A stretch of DNA of 64,000 nucleotides from Microbacterium sp. RU1D (GCF_900156435.1 NZ_FTPQ01000001.1:1736001-1800000), one strand, 5' to 3'. Positions 1 through 9,518 are shown, numbered from the stretch's first letter. Notes: generated from the letters alone by a model not told the origin. Translations and numbers: made by a program.

Positions 1-420
1 GGGCTCATCGGCGAGGCATGGGCCGCCTACCGCCCGGGCGACGCCGTCTCGGTCGACGTGGTGCTGCTCGTGGTGGGGTGTCTCGTCTTCCTCCTCGAGT
101 CGGGCAATGCGGTGGTGCGCATCGCGCTGCGGTCGGAGATGGGCGGGGCGCCGGGTGACGAGCAGGCCGCACCCACGCTCAAGGGCGGACGGCTCATCGG
201 TCCGCTCGAGCGGATCCTCGTGTTCGTCCTCACCCTCGCCGGCGCCTACACGCTGCTGGCGGCCGTGCTCGCGGCGAAGGGCATCGTGCGCTTCCCCGAG
301 ATCTCGCGCGATCGCGACGACGGCGATCGCGCCGAATACTTCCTCATCGGCAGCCTGGTCAGCTGGGTGACCTCGCTCGCGGCGGCGTTCCTCGTGTGGT
401 GGGGCGTGCACGCCGGCTGA
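1..420 (+). CDS. Membrane protein, C-terminal part (DUF3307-like)
   Basis: The gene begins before the window; 139 codons remain, ending at TGA 418-420. Three hydrophobic segments are visible (window residues about 20-33, 72-92 and 115-136), so it is an integral membrane protein. Between the first two lies a charged stretch with LIGPLER, followed by VLAAKGIVRFPE and AEYFLIGSLVSW. This order (LER segment, AAK-RF segment, AEYFLIG segment) is what I recall for DUF3307 proteins, whose function is unknown; I could not confirm it by search. It is followed by a 108-nt gap with a separate promoter for tyrS, so the two are probably independent transcripts. Confidence 0.7.
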   Translation, partial: GLIGEAWAAYRPGDAVSVDVVLLVVGCLVFLLESGNAVVRIALRSEMGGAPGDEQAAPTLKGGRLIGPLERILVFVLTLAGAYTLLAAVLAAKGIVRFPEISRDRDDGDRAEYFLIGSLVSWVTSLAAAFLVWWGVHAG

Positions 421-516
421 CCCCCGATCCGAGCGCGTCGTCCCTGTCAGGCGAGCGGGGCATCGCATCCGTCGGGGCGCCAGGCCGTGGCATCCGGGGG
501 CACCCGAGCCCGCTGG

Positions 517-522
517 TAGCCT
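517..522 (+). promoter_or_regulatory. -10 box of tyrS (leaderless)
   Basis: TAGCCT lies with six bases between it and the GTG start of tyrS at 529. That spacing places transcription start at or next to the start codon, so the mRNA is probably leaderless. No Shine-Dalgarno sequence is seen. Confidence 0.55.
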
Positions 523-528
523 GAACCG

Positions 529-1842
529 GTGTCTGCCTCCACCGACGCGGCGCCCGTGAGCGCCCTCGCACCCGCCAACGACCCGACGTTCGCAGGCGTC
601 TGGGACGAGCTGCTGTGGCGCGGCCTGGTCCACGTCTCCACCGACCAGGACGAACTGCGCGAACTGCTGTCGGGGGAGCCGATCGTCTTCTATTGCGGGT
701 TCGACCCGACCGCGCCGAGCCTGCACCTGGGCAACCTCGTGCAGCTGCTCACCATGCGTCGCCTGCAGCTCGCCGGACACCGCCCGCTCGGGCTCGTCGG
801 CGGATCGACCGGGCTCGTGGGCGACCCGCGACCGACGGCCGAGCGCACGCTCAACACGCGCGAGACGGTGGCCGAGTGGGTCGCGAGCCTGCGCGCCCAG
901 GTCGAGCGCTTCCTGAGCTTCGAGGGCGACAATGCGGCGCGCATCGTGAACAACCTCGACTGGACCGCGCCGCTCAGCGCGATCGATTTCCTCCGCGAGA
1001 TCGGCAAGCACTTCCGCGTCGGCACGATGCTGAAGAAGGATGCCGTGAGCGCGCGCCTGAACTCCGAGGCGGGCATCAGCTACACCGAGTTCAGCTACCA
1101 GATCCTCCAGGGCATGGATTACCTCGAGCTGCACCGCCAGTACGGCTGCGTGCTGCAGACCGGCGGCAGCGACCAGTGGGGCAACCTCACCAGCGGCACC
1201 GACCTCGTGCGCAAGGTCGAGGGCGTCTCGGTGCACGCCATCGGCACGCCGCTGATCACCAACAGCGACGGCACGAAGTTCGGCAAGAGCGAGGGCAACG
1301 CGATCTGGCTGGATGCCGAGATGTGCAGCCCGTGGGTGATGTACCAGTTCTGGTTGAACACCGACGACCGCGACGTGATCGAGCGCCTCAAGGTGTTCAC
1401 GTTTCTCTCGCGCGCCGAGATCGACGAGTACGCCCGCCTGGTCGAGGAGGAGCCCTTCCGTCGCGCCGCGCAGAAGCGTCTCGCCCGCGAGGTCGTCACG
1501 ACCGTGCACGGCGCGGAGACGACCGAGAGCGTCATCGCCGCGACCGAGGCCCTGTTCGGCCAGGGCGACCTGACGGGTCTGGATGCCGCGGTGCTCCGCA
1601 CGGCGCTGCAGGAGCTGCCCCACGCGACCGTCGCCGCCGGATCGAGCGTCGTCGAGGCGCTCACGGCCACGGGCCTGTCGTCGAGCCTCAGCGACGCGCG
1701 TCGCGCGATCGCCCAGGGCGGCGTCTCGCTCGACGGCGCGAAGGTCGTGGGCGACGACGCGGTCGTCGAGGGGACGCTCCCCGGCGGGGTGTCGGTGCTG
1801 CGGCGCGGTAAGAAGACGCTCGCGGGGCTCTTCGTCGACTGA
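529..1842 (+). CDS. tyrS: Tyrosyl-tRNA synthetase
   Basis: Cytoplasmic class I enzyme that charges tRNA-Tyr with tyrosine. The 437-residue product has the usual bacterial length. The ATP-binding HIGH motif appears as HLGN (residues 66-69), the second catalytic loop as KFGKSEG (about residue 250), and the tyrosine-binding QGMDYLEL and GGSDQWGN segments are intact. A C-terminal S4-type RNA-binding domain follows (about residues 370-435). The start is GTG because a TAGCCT -10 box sits six bases upstream and no other in-frame start fits; the N-terminal 20 residues are poorly conserved in this family. It ends one base before the DUF4184 gene, so the two are probably co-transcribed. Confidence 0.97.
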   Translation: MSASTDAAPVSALAPANDPTFAGVWDELLWRGLVHVSTDQDELRELLSGEPIVFYCGFDPTAPSLHLGNLVQLLTMRRLQLAGHRPLGLVGGSTGLVGDPRPTAERTLNTRETVAEWVASLRAQVERFLSFEGDNAARIVNNLDWTAPLSAIDFLREIGKHFRVGTMLKKDAVSARLNSEAGISYTEFSYQILQGMDYLELHRQYGCVLQTGGSDQWGNLTSGTDLVRKVEGVSVHAIGTPLITNSDGTKFGKSEGNAIWLDAEMCSPWVMYQFWLNTDDRDVIERLKVFTFLSRAEIDEYARLVEEEPFRRAAQKRLAREVVTTVHGAETTESVIAATEALFGQGDLTGLDAAVLRTALQELPHATVAAGSSVVEALTATGLSSSLSDARRAIAQGGVSLDGAKVVGDDAVVEGTLPGGVSVLRRGKKTLAGLFVD

Positions 1843-1843
1843 C

Positions 1844-2644
1844 ATGCCGTTCACCGTCAGCCACGCGGTCGTCGCGCTCCCGTTCGTGCGGACGCCGCTG
1901 GTGCCGGCGGCGATTGCGATCGGGGCGATGACCCCCGACCTGCCCCTCTTCCTGCGGGGTATGTGGCCCGACTACACGCTGACGCACGATCTCGCGTGGC
2001 TGCCGGTGACGGTCGTGGTCGCGCTCGTGCTGCTGCTCGTGTGGCGCTGCGTGCTGCGGCCGGCGACCCGTGAGCTGCTGCCGCGCGCAGTCGCGGAGCG
2101 GTCGCCGGCTGACTGGGATGCGGGGGCCGGCGCGGCGGCGCGCGAGAGCCTGAGCGGGGGAGCCGTCGGCATCCTGTGGCTCCTCGCCTCGCTCGCGCTC
2201 GGGGTGGTCACGCACGTGGTGTGGGATTTCTTCACGCACGAGGGCAGGGCGGGCGATGCCCTGTTCCCCGCTCTCGAGCAGCAGTGGGGACCGCTGCTCG
2301 GGGTGAAGTGGCTGCAGTACGGCTCGGGTGCCCTCGGGCTCGCCGGGCTCGCGGCGTTCGGCCCGGGGTGGCTGTCGCGTCGCTCCCCGCAGCCGCTGAT
2401 CCGGGCGCTGCCGGATGCCGTCCGCGTGACGTGGTGGCTGTCTCTGCCGATCGCGCTGGTCGTGGCATCCCTCGTCGCGGTGACGGTCGCGGGAGGCTTC
2501 GGCGAGGACTACACCCCCACCCACCTGATCTACGGCGTCCTGGTGAAGGTCGCCGCGGCGTGGGGGCTCGCGACGCTCGCCCTCGCGATTCTCGTGCAGG
2601 TGCGGCGCGTGCGCACGGTCGGTGATTCGCGCAAACCCCGTTGA
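1844..2644 (+). CDS. DUF4184 family membrane protein
   Basis: A 266-residue protein with the N-terminal signature of DUF4184: MPFTVSHA, then the segment IGAMTPDLPLF. At least five hydrophobic segments follow, with conserved-looking polar residues in the membrane region (THVVWDFFTHEGR) that resemble the HxxxD motifs of membrane-bound phosphatase or hydrolase folds. Function is unknown. It starts one base after tyrS. Its stop codon lies inside a hairpin (2624-2677) that may end transcription. The start is fixed by the conserved N-terminus. Confidence 0.85.
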   Translation: MPFTVSHAVVALPFVRTPLVPAAIAIGAMTPDLPLFLRGMWPDYTLTHDLAWLPVTVVVALVLLLVWRCVLRPATRELLPRAVAERSPADWDAGAGAAARESLSGGAVGILWLLASLALGVVTHVVWDFFTHEGRAGDALFPALEQQWGPLLGVKWLQYGSGALGLAGLAAFGPGWLSRRSPQPLIRALPDAVRVTWWLSLPIALVVASLVAVTVAGGFGEDYTPTHLIYGVLVKVAAAWGLATLALAILVQVRRVRTVGDSRKPR

Positions 2645-2677
2645 GCCCCGCGGTTTCGGGCTGAGATTGTGCGAATC
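2624..2677. repeat. Intergenic hairpin, GATTCGC family copy 1
   Basis: Left arm GATTCGCGCAA (2624-2634) pairs with TTGTGCGAATC (2667-2677) across a region holding a second small stem (AAACC / GGTTT). It spans the end of the DUF4184 gene and could act as terminator. The right arm and flank recur near 22600, so it looks like a dispersed element rather than only a terminator. Confidence 0.5.
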
Positions 2678-2742
2678 GCGGAGGATGTGCGCGATGGTCG
2701 GGGCGGACCCGGGTGCCGGGGCAGCTGTGTGCAGCGTGGCCC

Positions 2743-2767
2743 GGTCCCTTCGACAGGCTCAGGGACC
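2743..2767. repeat. 25-bp palindromic REP-like element, GGTCCC type
   Basis: Perfect 7-bp arms (GGTCCCT / AGGGACC) around an 11-base TCGACAGG-type core. It is noncoding here, in the parA upstream region. Further copies lie at 3806, 5306, 11910, 11986, 12011 and 45164. Confidence 0.75.
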
Positions 2768-2823
2768 TGGGTTGCGGCTCAGGGGCCCCCGCGGGTCACG
2801 CGGGCGCGCGGGCGGGCGGCGGC

Positions 2824-2829
2824 TAGACT
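2824..2829 (+). promoter_or_regulatory. -10 box of the parA-scpA-scpB-rluB operon
   Basis: TAGACT ends ten bases before the parA ATG (2840), giving a leader of only a few bases. It probably drives the whole overlapping gene set down to rluB. Confidence 0.5.
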
Positions 2830-2839
2830 CGGGGACGTT

Positions 2840-3742
2840 ATGACGAAGGCGGGAGATTCGGTGTCGGCGAGCACGAAGGGCACGAAGACGGGCGCGGACG
2901 AGGTCATCCTCGGACCCACCGGACGCCCCTACCAGGGGTTCCCCACCCCGAAGCCGCTCGACGGACACGGTCCTGCCCGCATCATCGCGCTGTGCAACCA
3001 GAAGGGCGGCGTCGGCAAGACGACGACGACCATCAACCTGGCCGCCTCCCTGGCGGGCTACGGCCGTCGCGTCCTCGCGATCGACTTCGACCCGCAGGGC
3101 GCGCTGTCGGCGGGTCTCGGCATCCAGACGCACGACGTGCCCACCATCTACGACCTGCTGCTCGACACGAAGCGCGACCCGCACGAGGTCATCGTGCATA
3201 CGCGCGTCGAGGGGCTCGACGTCATCCCGGCCAACATCGACCTGTCGGCGGCCGAGGTGCACCTGGTCAACGAGGTCGCCCGCGAGACGATCCTGGCGCG
3301 CGTGCTGCGCAAGGTCGCCGCGGATTACGACGTGATCCTCGTCGACTGCCAGCCCTCGCTCGGTCTGCTCACCGTCAACGCCCTCACCGCGGCGCACGGC
3401 GTGCTCATCCCGCTCGAGTGCGAGTTCTTCGCGCTGCGCGGCGTCGCCCTGCTGGTCGAGACGATCGACAAGGTGCGCGACCGGCTCAACCCGGCGATCG
3501 AGCTCGACGGCGTCCTGGCCACGATGTACGACCCGCGCACCCTGCACTCGCGCGAGGTGCTCGAGCGCGTGGTCGAGGCCTTCGGCGACGACGTGCTCGA
3601 AACGGTGATCGGCCGCACGGTCAAGTTCCCCGATGCCTCGGTGTCGGGCATGCCCATCACGGAGTTCGCCCCCGAACACGCCGCCGCACAGGCCTACCTG
3701 CGGTTGGCGCGGGAACTGGTCGCCCGTGGCGCCGTCGCCTGA
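2840..3742 (+). CDS. ParA-family ATPase of the scpAB operon
   Basis: A 300-residue P-loop ATPase of the ParA/Soj/MinD class, cytoplasmic and nucleoid-associated. A 50-residue non-conserved N-terminus leads into the deviant Walker A motif ([13 protein letters not shown]), then IDFDPQGALSAGL, and the Walker B-like segment VDCQPSLGLLTVNAL. Such an ATPase upstream of scpA is a standard actinobacterial arrangement, and a role in chromosome segregation together with ScpAB-SMC is inferred from that. ATG 2840 was chosen because a TAGACT promoter box lies just upstream; upstream codons in the same frame are made of REP-like intergenic sequence. It is a different gene from the orphan ParA at 47492. Confidence 0.9.
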   Translation: MTKAGDSVSASTKGTKTGADEVILGPTGRPYQGFPTPKPLDGHGPARIIALCNQKGGVGKTTTTINLAASLAGYGRRVLAIDFDPQGALSAGLGIQTHDVPTIYDLLLDTKRDPHEVIVHTRVEGLDVIPANIDLSAAEVHLVNEVARETILARVLRKVAADYDVILVDCQPSLGLLTVNALTAAHGVLIPLECEFFALRGVALLVETIDKVRDRLNPAIELDGVLATMYDPRTLHSREVLERVVEAFGDDVLETVIGRTVKFPDASVSGMPITEFAPEHAAAQAYLRLARELVARGAVA

Positions 3743-4622
3743 CGACACCCTCCCCGACGCCGCCGCGTCCGGTGGCTGCGACGAGCTCAGTCACCTGGGC
3801 TCCGAGGGCCCTGAGCCTGTCGGAGGGACCGGTTTCGACGGGCCCCGCTTCCGCGTCTCGCTCCCCGACTTCGACGGGCCGTTCGACCTGCTCCTCACCC
3901 TCATCTCGCGCGCCGAGCTCGACGTCACCGAGGTGGCGCTCAGCCGGGTGACCGACGAGTTCATCGCCTACCTGCGTGCCCTCGGACCCGACGCCGATCT
4001 CGACGAGGCGTCGGAGTTCCTCGTCGTCGCCGCCACGCTGCTCGACATGAAGATCGCCGGGCTCCTGCCGCAGGGCGAGCTCGTGGATGCCGAGTCGGTG
4101 GCGCTGCTGGAGGCGCGAGACCTGCTCTTCGCACGTCTGCTGCAGTACCGCGCCTTCAAGGAGGTGTCGGCCTGGTTCGCCCGCTGCCTGCAGCGCGAGG
4201 ACAAGCGGCACACCCGGAACGTACGCCTCGACGAGAAGTACCGCAGTGCCGTGCCGGAGCTGAAATGGACGCTCAGCGCCGAGGACTTCGCGGCCCTGGC
4301 CGTCGTGGCCTTCGCCCCGAAGCAGATCCCGACGGTCGGGCTCGACCATCTGCACGCCCCGCTCGTGAGCATTCGCGAGCAGGCGGCGATCGTCGTGACG
4401 CTGCTGCGCTCGGCGGGGACCCTGAACTTCCGCGACCTCGTGGCGGGCGTCACCGAGACCGGCGTCGTCGTCGCGCGCTTCCTGTCGATCCTCGAGCTGT
4501 ACCGCCACGCCGCGCTCTCGTTCGAGCAGCTCGAGCCGCTCGGGGAGCTGACGCTACGTTGGACCGCCGAACGGTGGTCCGAAGAGAACCTCGCCGCCCT
4601 CGGAGCCGATTATGACCGCTGA
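3726..4622 (+). CDS. scpA: Segregation and condensation protein A
   Basis: Kleisin subunit of the SMC-ScpA-ScpB condensin. The 298-residue product has the kleisin N-terminal segment DFDGPFDLLLTLI (starting about residue 42), the long helical middle (EASEFLVVAATLLDMK) and a C-terminal winged-helix region. The GTG start at 3726 overlaps the parA stop by 17 nt; no other start lies between it and the conserved domain. The variable N-terminus (about residues 27-36) is encoded by a copy of the 25-bp palindromic repeat (3806-3830) that stays in frame. It overlaps scpB by 11 nt, which suggests coupled translation. Confidence 0.93.
   Translation: MAPSPDDTLPDAAASGGCDELSHLGSEGPEPVGGTGFDGPRFRVSLPDFDGPFDLLLTLISRAELDVTEVALSRVTDEFIAYLRALGPDADLDEASEFLVVAATLLDMKIAGLLPQGELVDAESVALLEARDLLFARLLQYRAFKEVSAWFARCLQREDKRHTRNVRLDEKYRSAVPELKWTLSAEDFAALAVVAFAPKQIPTVGLDHLHAPLVSIREQAAIVVTLLRSAGTLNFRDLVAGVTETGVVVARFLSILELYRHAALSFEQLEPLGELTLRWTAERWSEENLAALGADYDR
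3806..3830. repeat. REP-like element inside the scpA coding region
   Basis: Same palindrome in the opposite orientation (CTGAGCCTGTCGGAG core), with one mismatch in the arms. It encodes part of the variable N-terminus of ScpA, ahead of the kleisin domain, and does not break the frame. Confidence 0.65.
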
Positions 4623-5304
4623 CCCCGCCACCCGGACCCCCGCGGAAGCGACCCCCGTGCAGAGCGCGACCCCCGTGCAGAGCGCGACCCCCGTGCAGAC
4701 CGCGACAGCCGCGCACACGCCCACCCCCGCGCCCCGCCCGGCCGACCCGGCATCCGTCGCCCGTCGCCTCGAGGCGATCCTGCTCGTGCTCGAGGAGCCG
4801 CAGAGCCTCGTGAGCCTCGCCGCCGCGGTCGGCGCCCCCGTGCCGGCCGTCCGTCAGGCGGTCGAGGCGCTCGTCGCCGACTACGACGGCGAGACGGGCG
4901 GCCCGCGCCGCGGCTTCGAGCTTCGAGAGGTCGGCGGCGGCTGGCGCCTGTACGTGCGCGAGGAGCACGACGACGTCGTGGGGGAGTACGTCAACACCCA
5001 GGCGCCCTCGCGGCTGTCGCAGGCGGCGCTGGAGACCCTGGCCGTCATCGCGTACAAGCAGCCCGTGACGCGCGGGCAGGTGGCATCCATCCGCGCCGTC
5101 AACGTCGACTCGGTCGTGCGCACGCTGCTCGCCCGGGGGCTGATCACCGAGGTGTTCACCGACCCCGACACCGGGGCGATCCACTACGGGACGACCGACC
5201 AGCTGCTGGTTAACCTCGGCATCAACTCGCTCGACGAGCTGCCGCACATCTCGCCGTTGCTCGACGACGGCTCGGACGGATTCGACGGAGAGGTACTGAA
5301 ATGA
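4612..5304 (+). CDS. scpB: Segregation and condensation protein B
   Basis: Winged-helix partner of ScpA in the condensin complex. The 230-residue protein has a 40-residue Thr/Pro/Ala-rich N-terminus containing three copies of a TPVQSA-type hexapeptide, then two winged-helix domains: RRLEAILLVLEEPQSL (about residue 45) and RLSQAALETLAVIAYKQPV (about residue 132), the best conserved ScpB segment. Start ATG 4612 overlaps the scpA stop by 11 nt and the stop overlaps rluB by ATGA. Family members usually lack the repeat-bearing N-terminal extension. Confidence 0.95.
   Translation: MTADPATRTPAEATPVQSATPVQSATPVQTATAAHTPTPAPRPADPASVARRLEAILLVLEEPQSLVSLAAAVGAPVPAVRQAVEALVADYDGETGGPRRGFELREVGGGWRLYVREEHDDVVGEYVNTQAPSRLSQAALETLAVIAYKQPVTRGQVASIRAVNVDSVVRTLLARGLITEVFTDPDTGAIHYGTTDQLLVNLGINSLDELPHISPLLDDGSDGFDGEVLK
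4648..4701 (+). repeat. 18-bp tandem repeat in scpB
   Basis: Three tandem copies of an 18-base unit beginning GCGACCCCCGTGCAGAG (4648, 4666, 4684), the last with one change. It encodes repeated ATPVQS in the disordered N-terminus. Copy number changes would keep the frame. Confidence 0.85.
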
Positions 5305-6083
5305 GCGACGCTTCGACAGGCTCAGCGACCGGGGACGAAGAGGGGGTGCGCCTGCAGAAGGTGCTCGCGAACGCGGGGGTGGCCTCGCGACGCGTCTCGG
5401 AGCAGATGATCGTCGAGGGGCGCGTGCGCGTGAACGGCGTGGTCGTCGCAGAGCTCGGCTCGCGCATCCACCCCGAGACCGACCTCGTCGACGTGGACGG
5501 GACGGCGATCCAGCTCGACACGTCGAAGCGGTACGTCATCCTGAACAAGCCCACCGGGGTGGTCAGCTCGATGAACGACGACCGCGGTCGCCCCGACCTG
5601 CGCCGCTTCACGAAGGACTGGGACGAGCGCCTGTACAACGTCGGACGCCTGGACGCCGATACGAGCGGCCTCCTCGTGCTGACCAACGACGGCGATCTCG
5701 CCCACGTGCTCGCCCACCCCTCGTTCGGGGTGACGAAGGTGTACATCGCCAAGGTCGAGGGGCAGGTGCTGCCGCAGACGATCCAGCGCCTGCTGAAGGG
5801 CATCGAGCTCGAGGACGGACGCATCGCCGCCGACAAGGCGCGCCTTCTGGACGCGTCGCGCGGCGAGAGCCTGGTGGAGCTGACCCTGCACTCGGGCAAG
5901 AACCGGATCGTCCGGCGCATGATGGCCGAGGTGGGTCACCCGGTGGTCGAGCTCGTCCGACGGCAGTTCGGCCCGCTGCACCTGGGAACACTCCCGGTGG
6001 GCAAGGCGCGCGAGTTGACTACAGTAGAACGCGGTGCCCTGCTCACGCTGTCTCGTCGAGACGGCGACGCCCCGGTCGAGTGA
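5301..6083 (+). CDS. rluB: 23S rRNA pseudouridine synthase, RluB/RsuA family
   Basis: Converts a specific uridine in ribosomal RNA to pseudouridine. The 260-residue protein has an N-terminal S4 domain (RLQKVLANAGVASRR, about residues 15-60) and the catalytic domain with GRLDADTSGLLVLTNDG, in which the first Asp is the catalytic residue; the RIVRRM segment follows. ATG 5301 overlaps the scpB stop (ATGA). Residues 4-9 are encoded by the core of a REP-like element. It is the last gene of the parA-scpA-scpB-rluB set before a 55-nt gap. Confidence 0.93.
   Translation: MSDASTGSATGDEEGVRLQKVLANAGVASRRVSEQMIVEGRVRVNGVVVAELGSRIHPETDLVDVDGTAIQLDTSKRYVILNKPTGVVSSMNDDRGRPDLRRFTKDWDERLYNVGRLDADTSGLLVLTNDGDLAHVLAHPSFGVTKVYIAKVEGQVLPQTIQRLLKGIELEDGRIAADKARLLDASRGESLVELTLHSGKNRIVRRMMAEVGHPVVELVRRQFGPLHLGTLPVGKARELTTVERGALLTLSRRDGDAPVE
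5306..5330. repeat. Degenerate REP-like element at the rluB start
   Basis: The core TTCGACAGGCTCA is exact but only the inner part of the arms pairs. It begins two codons after the rluB start codon and is translated in frame as part of the N-terminus. Confidence 0.55.
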
Positions 6084-6138
6084 GCCTCCCGGGCGCCTCG
6101 CGGTGCGTGCGGCACCGCCCAGGGCAGCAGGAGACCCG

Positions 6139-7272
6139 ATGAGCGAATCGAACGAGGCGTCCGCGCGCGCGGCGGGTCCGTTGGCGACCCGCACGAGCGG
6201 CACGGTGCGCGTCGTGGGCTCGGGCCTCCTCGGCGCGAGCATCGGCCACGCGCTCACCGCGCGCGGTGTCGACGTCGTCCTCGTCGACGCGTCGCCCTCC
6301 CAACTGCGTCTCGCCATCGACTACGGCGCCGGCCGCGCCGCGCGTGACGACGACGCCCCCTCCCTGATCGTCGTGGCCGTGCCGCCCGACGTCACCGCCG
6401 ACGTGGTGCAGCGCGAGCTCGCCGCGTTCCCGGATGCCGTCGTCACCGACGTCGCGAGCGTCAAGCTCGATCCGCTGCACACCCTGCGCGAGCGCGGAGT
6501 CGATCTGCGCCATTACATCGGCTCGCACCCGATGGCCGGGCGCGAGCGCGGGGGAGCCATCTCGGCGCGCGCCGACATCTTCGTGGGTCGTCCGTGGGTC
6601 GTCTGCCGCGACGGGGAGACCTCGGCGCACGACCTCTCGCTCGTCGAGGGTCTCGCGCTCGACCTGGGCGCGACGCTCATCGAGATGACGCCCGAGGAGC
6701 ACGACGAGTCCGTCGCGCTCATGTCGCACGTGCCGCAGCTGGTCGCGAGCCTGCTGGCCGGGCGCTTCGTCGAGGCGCCCGACGGCTCCCTCCGGCTTGC
6801 CGGCCAGGGCGTGCGCGACACGACGCGCATCGCGGCATCCGCTCCGGAGCTCTGGGTGCAGATCCTCGGCGCCAACGCCGCCCCCGTGGTCGACGTGCTC
6901 GACCGCCTCGCGGCCGACCTCGCCGACGTGGCCGAGGCGCTCCGCGACCCCGACGTGCCCGGTGCCCGCCGCGCGGTGGCCGACACCATCCGCCGCGGCA
7001 ACGAGGGCGTGGAGCGCCTGCCGGGCAAGCACGGGCAGAACCGCCGCTTCGATACCTTCGTCGTCATGGTCGACGACACCTCCGGACAGCTGGGCCGCCT
7101 CTTCGGCGAGCTCGGAGACCTCGACGTCAACGTCGAAGACCTGCGCCTCGAGCACTCGCCCGGTGCCCCGTTCGGCCTCGCCGAGATCAGCGTCGTCCCC
7201 GACGCGGTCCGCCGGGCCATCGACGGGCTCCAGCAGCGCGGATGGCGGATTGCGAGCACCACCCATGACTGA
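6139..7272 (+). CDS. tyrA: Prephenate dehydrogenase
   Basis: Oxidative decarboxylation of prephenate to 4-hydroxyphenylpyruvate in tyrosine synthesis. The 377-residue protein starts with a 22-residue leader, then a Rossmann NAD(P)-binding motif ([12 protein letters not shown]), the substrate-site segments GSHPMAGRE and LMSHVPQL, and a C-terminal ACT-type regulatory domain (about residues 305-375; [14 protein letters not shown]). The ACT domain suggests feedback control by an aromatic amino acid. ATG 6139 is preceded by GGAG at proper distance. The gene overlaps cmk by 8 nt. Confidence 0.93.
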   Translation: MSESNEASARAAGPLATRTSGTVRVVGSGLLGASIGHALTARGVDVVLVDASPSQLRLAIDYGAGRAARDDDAPSLIVVAVPPDVTADVVQRELAAFPDAVVTDVASVKLDPLHTLRERGVDLRHYIGSHPMAGRERGGAISARADIFVGRPWVVCRDGETSAHDLSLVEGLALDLGATLIEMTPEEHDESVALMSHVPQLVASLLAGRFVEAPDGSLRLAGQGVRDTTRIAASAPELWVQILGANAAPVVDVLDRLAADLADVAEALRDPDVPGARRAVADTIRRGNEGVERLPGKHGQNRRFDTFVVMVDDTSGQLGRLFGELGDLDVNVEDLRLEHSPGAPFGLAEISVVPDAVRRAIDGLQQRGWRIASTTHD

Positions 7273-8002
7273 GTCCCTCCTCAAGCCGGGCTTCGGCGCC
7301 CCCGTCGAGGGGTCGGCGCACGCCGCTCCCGTCGTCGTCGCGATCGACGGCCCCGCCGGCAGCGGCAAGTCGAGCGTGTCGAAGGCCACGGCCGCGCGCC
7401 TCGGCTACGGCTTCCTCGACACCGGGGCCGCCTACCGCGCCCTCGCGTGGCACGCGCTCGAGCACGGGGTCGACACCTCCGACGCCACTGCCGTGCTCGA
7501 GGTCTTCGGCGACTTCGACTACGCCATCTCGCTCGACACCACCGACCGATGGGTGCGCGTCGGCACCGTCGACGTGACCTCGGCGATCCGCGAGCCCCGT
7601 GTCACGGACGCCGTGAGCGGTGTCGCCCGTGTCGCCTCCGTGCGGCACGCGGTGAACGAGCTGTTCCGCCGGCTCGTGGCATCGGCTGCCCTGCCGGGTG
7701 TGGTCGTCGAAGGCCGCGACATCACCACGGTCGTGTTCCCCGGCGCGGCCGTGCGCATCCTGCTGACCGCCGCTCCCGAGGTGCGCGCCGCGCGCCGCAG
7801 CGCCGAGCTGACCGACCAGGATGCTGCCAAGGTGGCCGCCGCTCTGCACAAGCGCGACGCCGCCGACTCCACGGTCGTCGACTTCCTCACCGCCGCCGAA
7901 GGCGTGGAGGTCGTCGACTCGACCCACCTCGATTTCGAACAGACCGTCGACGCCGTGTTGAGCGTCGTCGAGAACACGATGGGAGCCCGCGATGGGCGTT
8001 GA
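7265..8002 (+). CDS. cmk: Cytidylate kinase
   Basis: Phosphorylates CMP and dCMP with ATP in pyrimidine salvage. The 245-residue product has the P-loop [13 protein letters not shown] (about residues 25-37), the substrate segment [12 protein letters not shown], and [14 protein letters not shown] typical of bacterial Cmk. Start ATG 7265 overlaps tyrA by 8 nt and its end overlaps der by 11 nt, so tyrA-cmk-der are translated from one message. About 20 residues at the N-terminus are unconserved. Confidence 0.95.
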   Translation: MTESLLKPGFGAPVEGSAHAAPVVVAIDGPAGSGKSSVSKATAARLGYGFLDTGAAYRALAWHALEHGVDTSDATAVLEVFGDFDYAISLDTTDRWVRVGTVDVTSAIREPRVTDAVSGVARVASVRHAVNELFRRLVASAALPGVVVEGRDITTVVFPGAAVRILLTAAPEVRAARRSAELTDQDAAKVAAALHKRDAADSTVVDFLTAAEGVEVVDSTHLDFEQTVDAVLSVVENTMGARDGR

Positions 8003-9518
8003 AGAAGAAGAGTACGAAGGCGGGCCCGACCAGCTCGCCGAGAAGATGCAGAACCTCGACGAGGCGCTCGCCGAGCAGCGGGCCGAGGCGCTGCGCGCAG
8101 GCCTGGCCGACTTCGACCTCGACGAGGACGACGCCGAACTACTCGCGGGCCTCGCCTCGGGCGACGGCGAGATCGAGTTCCTGCCGGCGCTGCCGGTCGT
8201 CGCGATCGTCGGCCGACCGAACGTCGGCAAGTCGGCTCTGGTGAACCGCATCCTGGGCCGTCGTGAGGCCGTCGTCGAAGACACCCCCGGTGTCACGCGC
8301 GACCGCGTCACGTACAAGGCCGAGTGGCTCGACCGCCGCTTCTCGCTGGTCGACACCGGCGGGTGGGAGCCCGACGCGAAGGGCATCGACCGCTCGGTCG
8401 CAGCCCAGGCCGAGGTCGCGATCGACCTCGCCGACATCGTGCTGTTCGTGGTGGATGCCACGGTGGGGGCGACCTCGACCGACGAGCACGTCGTGAAGCT
8501 GCTGCGCAAGAGCAAGAAGCCGGTGTTCCTCGTGGCCAATAAGGTCGACGACGCGCGCCAGGAGCCCGAGGCCACGGCCCTGTGGAACCTGGGCCTGGGC
8601 GAGCCGCACCCCGTGTCGGCGATCCACGGTCGCGGTGTCGCCGACCTGCTCGACGAGATCATGAAGGTGCTGCCCTCGGTCTCGGCCGTCGCCAAGTACG
8701 AGATCGGCGGGCCGCGCCGCGTCGCGATCCTCGGTCGCCCGAACGTCGGCAAGTCCTCGCTGCTGAACAAGGCCGCGGGCGAGGAGCGCGTCGTCGTCAA
8801 CGAACTCGCCGGAACGACCCGCGACCCCGTCGACGAGGTCGTCGAGCTCGGCGGCAAGCTCTGGACGCTGGTGGACACCGCCGGCATCCGTCGTCGTGTG
8901 CACCTGTCGCAGGGTGCCGACTTCTACGCGTCGCTGCGCACCTCCACCGCCCTGGAGAAGAGCGAGGTCGCGGTGGTCGTGCTCGACGTCTCGCAGCCCA
9001 TCAGCGTGCAGGACCTGAACATCATCGACCTGGTGCTCGAGTCGGGTCGCGCTCTCGTGCTGGCGTTCAACAAGTGGGACCGCCTGAACGACGACGACAT
9101 GGAGAACCAGGACCGACGCCGCTACCTCGAGCGCGAGATCGAGCAGGATCTCGCGCACGTCGCGTGGGCGCCGCGCGTGAACATCTCGGCCCGCACCGGC
9201 CGTCACCTCGACAAGCTCGTGCCGGCGCTCGAACAGGCGCTCGAGTCGTGGGATACCCGCATCCCGACCGGCAAGTTCAACGCGTTCCTGTCGGAGCTCG
9301 TCGCGGAGCACCCGCACCCGCTGCGCGGCGGCAAGCAGCCCCGCATCCTGTTCGGCACGCAGGCCGCGACGCGTCCGCCGACATTCGTGCTGTTCACAAC
9401 CGGGTTCCTCGACCCGGGTTACCGCCGGTTCATCCAGCGGCGCCTGCGCGAGATCTACGGCTTCGAGGGCACGCCGATCGTGCTCAACATGCGCATCCGC
9501 GAGAAGCGCCAGCGCTGA
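7992..9518 (+). CDS. der: Ribosome biogenesis GTPase Der (EngA)
   Basis: Double GTPase needed for 50S subunit assembly. The 508-residue protein has a 70-residue acidic N-terminus, G domain 1 ([13 protein letters not shown] from about residue 73, [22 protein letters not shown]), G domain 2 ([13 protein letters not shown] from about 248, [18 protein letters not shown]) and the C-terminal KH-like domain. All G-box residues are present. It overlaps cmk and is closed by a 13-bp stem terminator at 9527-9565. The acidic N-terminal extension is common in actinobacterial Der. Confidence 0.97.
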   Translation: MGVEEEEYEGGPDQLAEKMQNLDEALAEQRAEALRAGLADFDLDEDDAELLAGLASGDGEIEFLPALPVVAIVGRPNVGKSALVNRILGRREAVVEDTPGVTRDRVTYKAEWLDRRFSLVDTGGWEPDAKGIDRSVAAQAEVAIDLADIVLFVVDATVGATSTDEHVVKLLRKSKKPVFLVANKVDDARQEPEATALWNLGLGEPHPVSAIHGRGVADLLDEIMKVLPSVSAVAKYEIGGPRRVAILGRPNVGKSSLLNKAAGEERVVVNELAGTTRDPVDEVVELGGKLWTLVDTAGIRRRVHLSQGADFYASLRTSTALEKSEVAVVVLDVSQPISVQDLNIIDLVLESGRALVLAFNKWDRLNDDDMENQDRRRYLEREIEQDLAHVAWAPRVNISARTGRHLDKLVPALEQALESWDTRIPTGKFNAFLSELVAEHPHPLRGGKQPRILFGTQAATRPPTFVLFTTGFLDPGYRRFIQRRLREIYGFEGTPIVLNMRIREKRQR

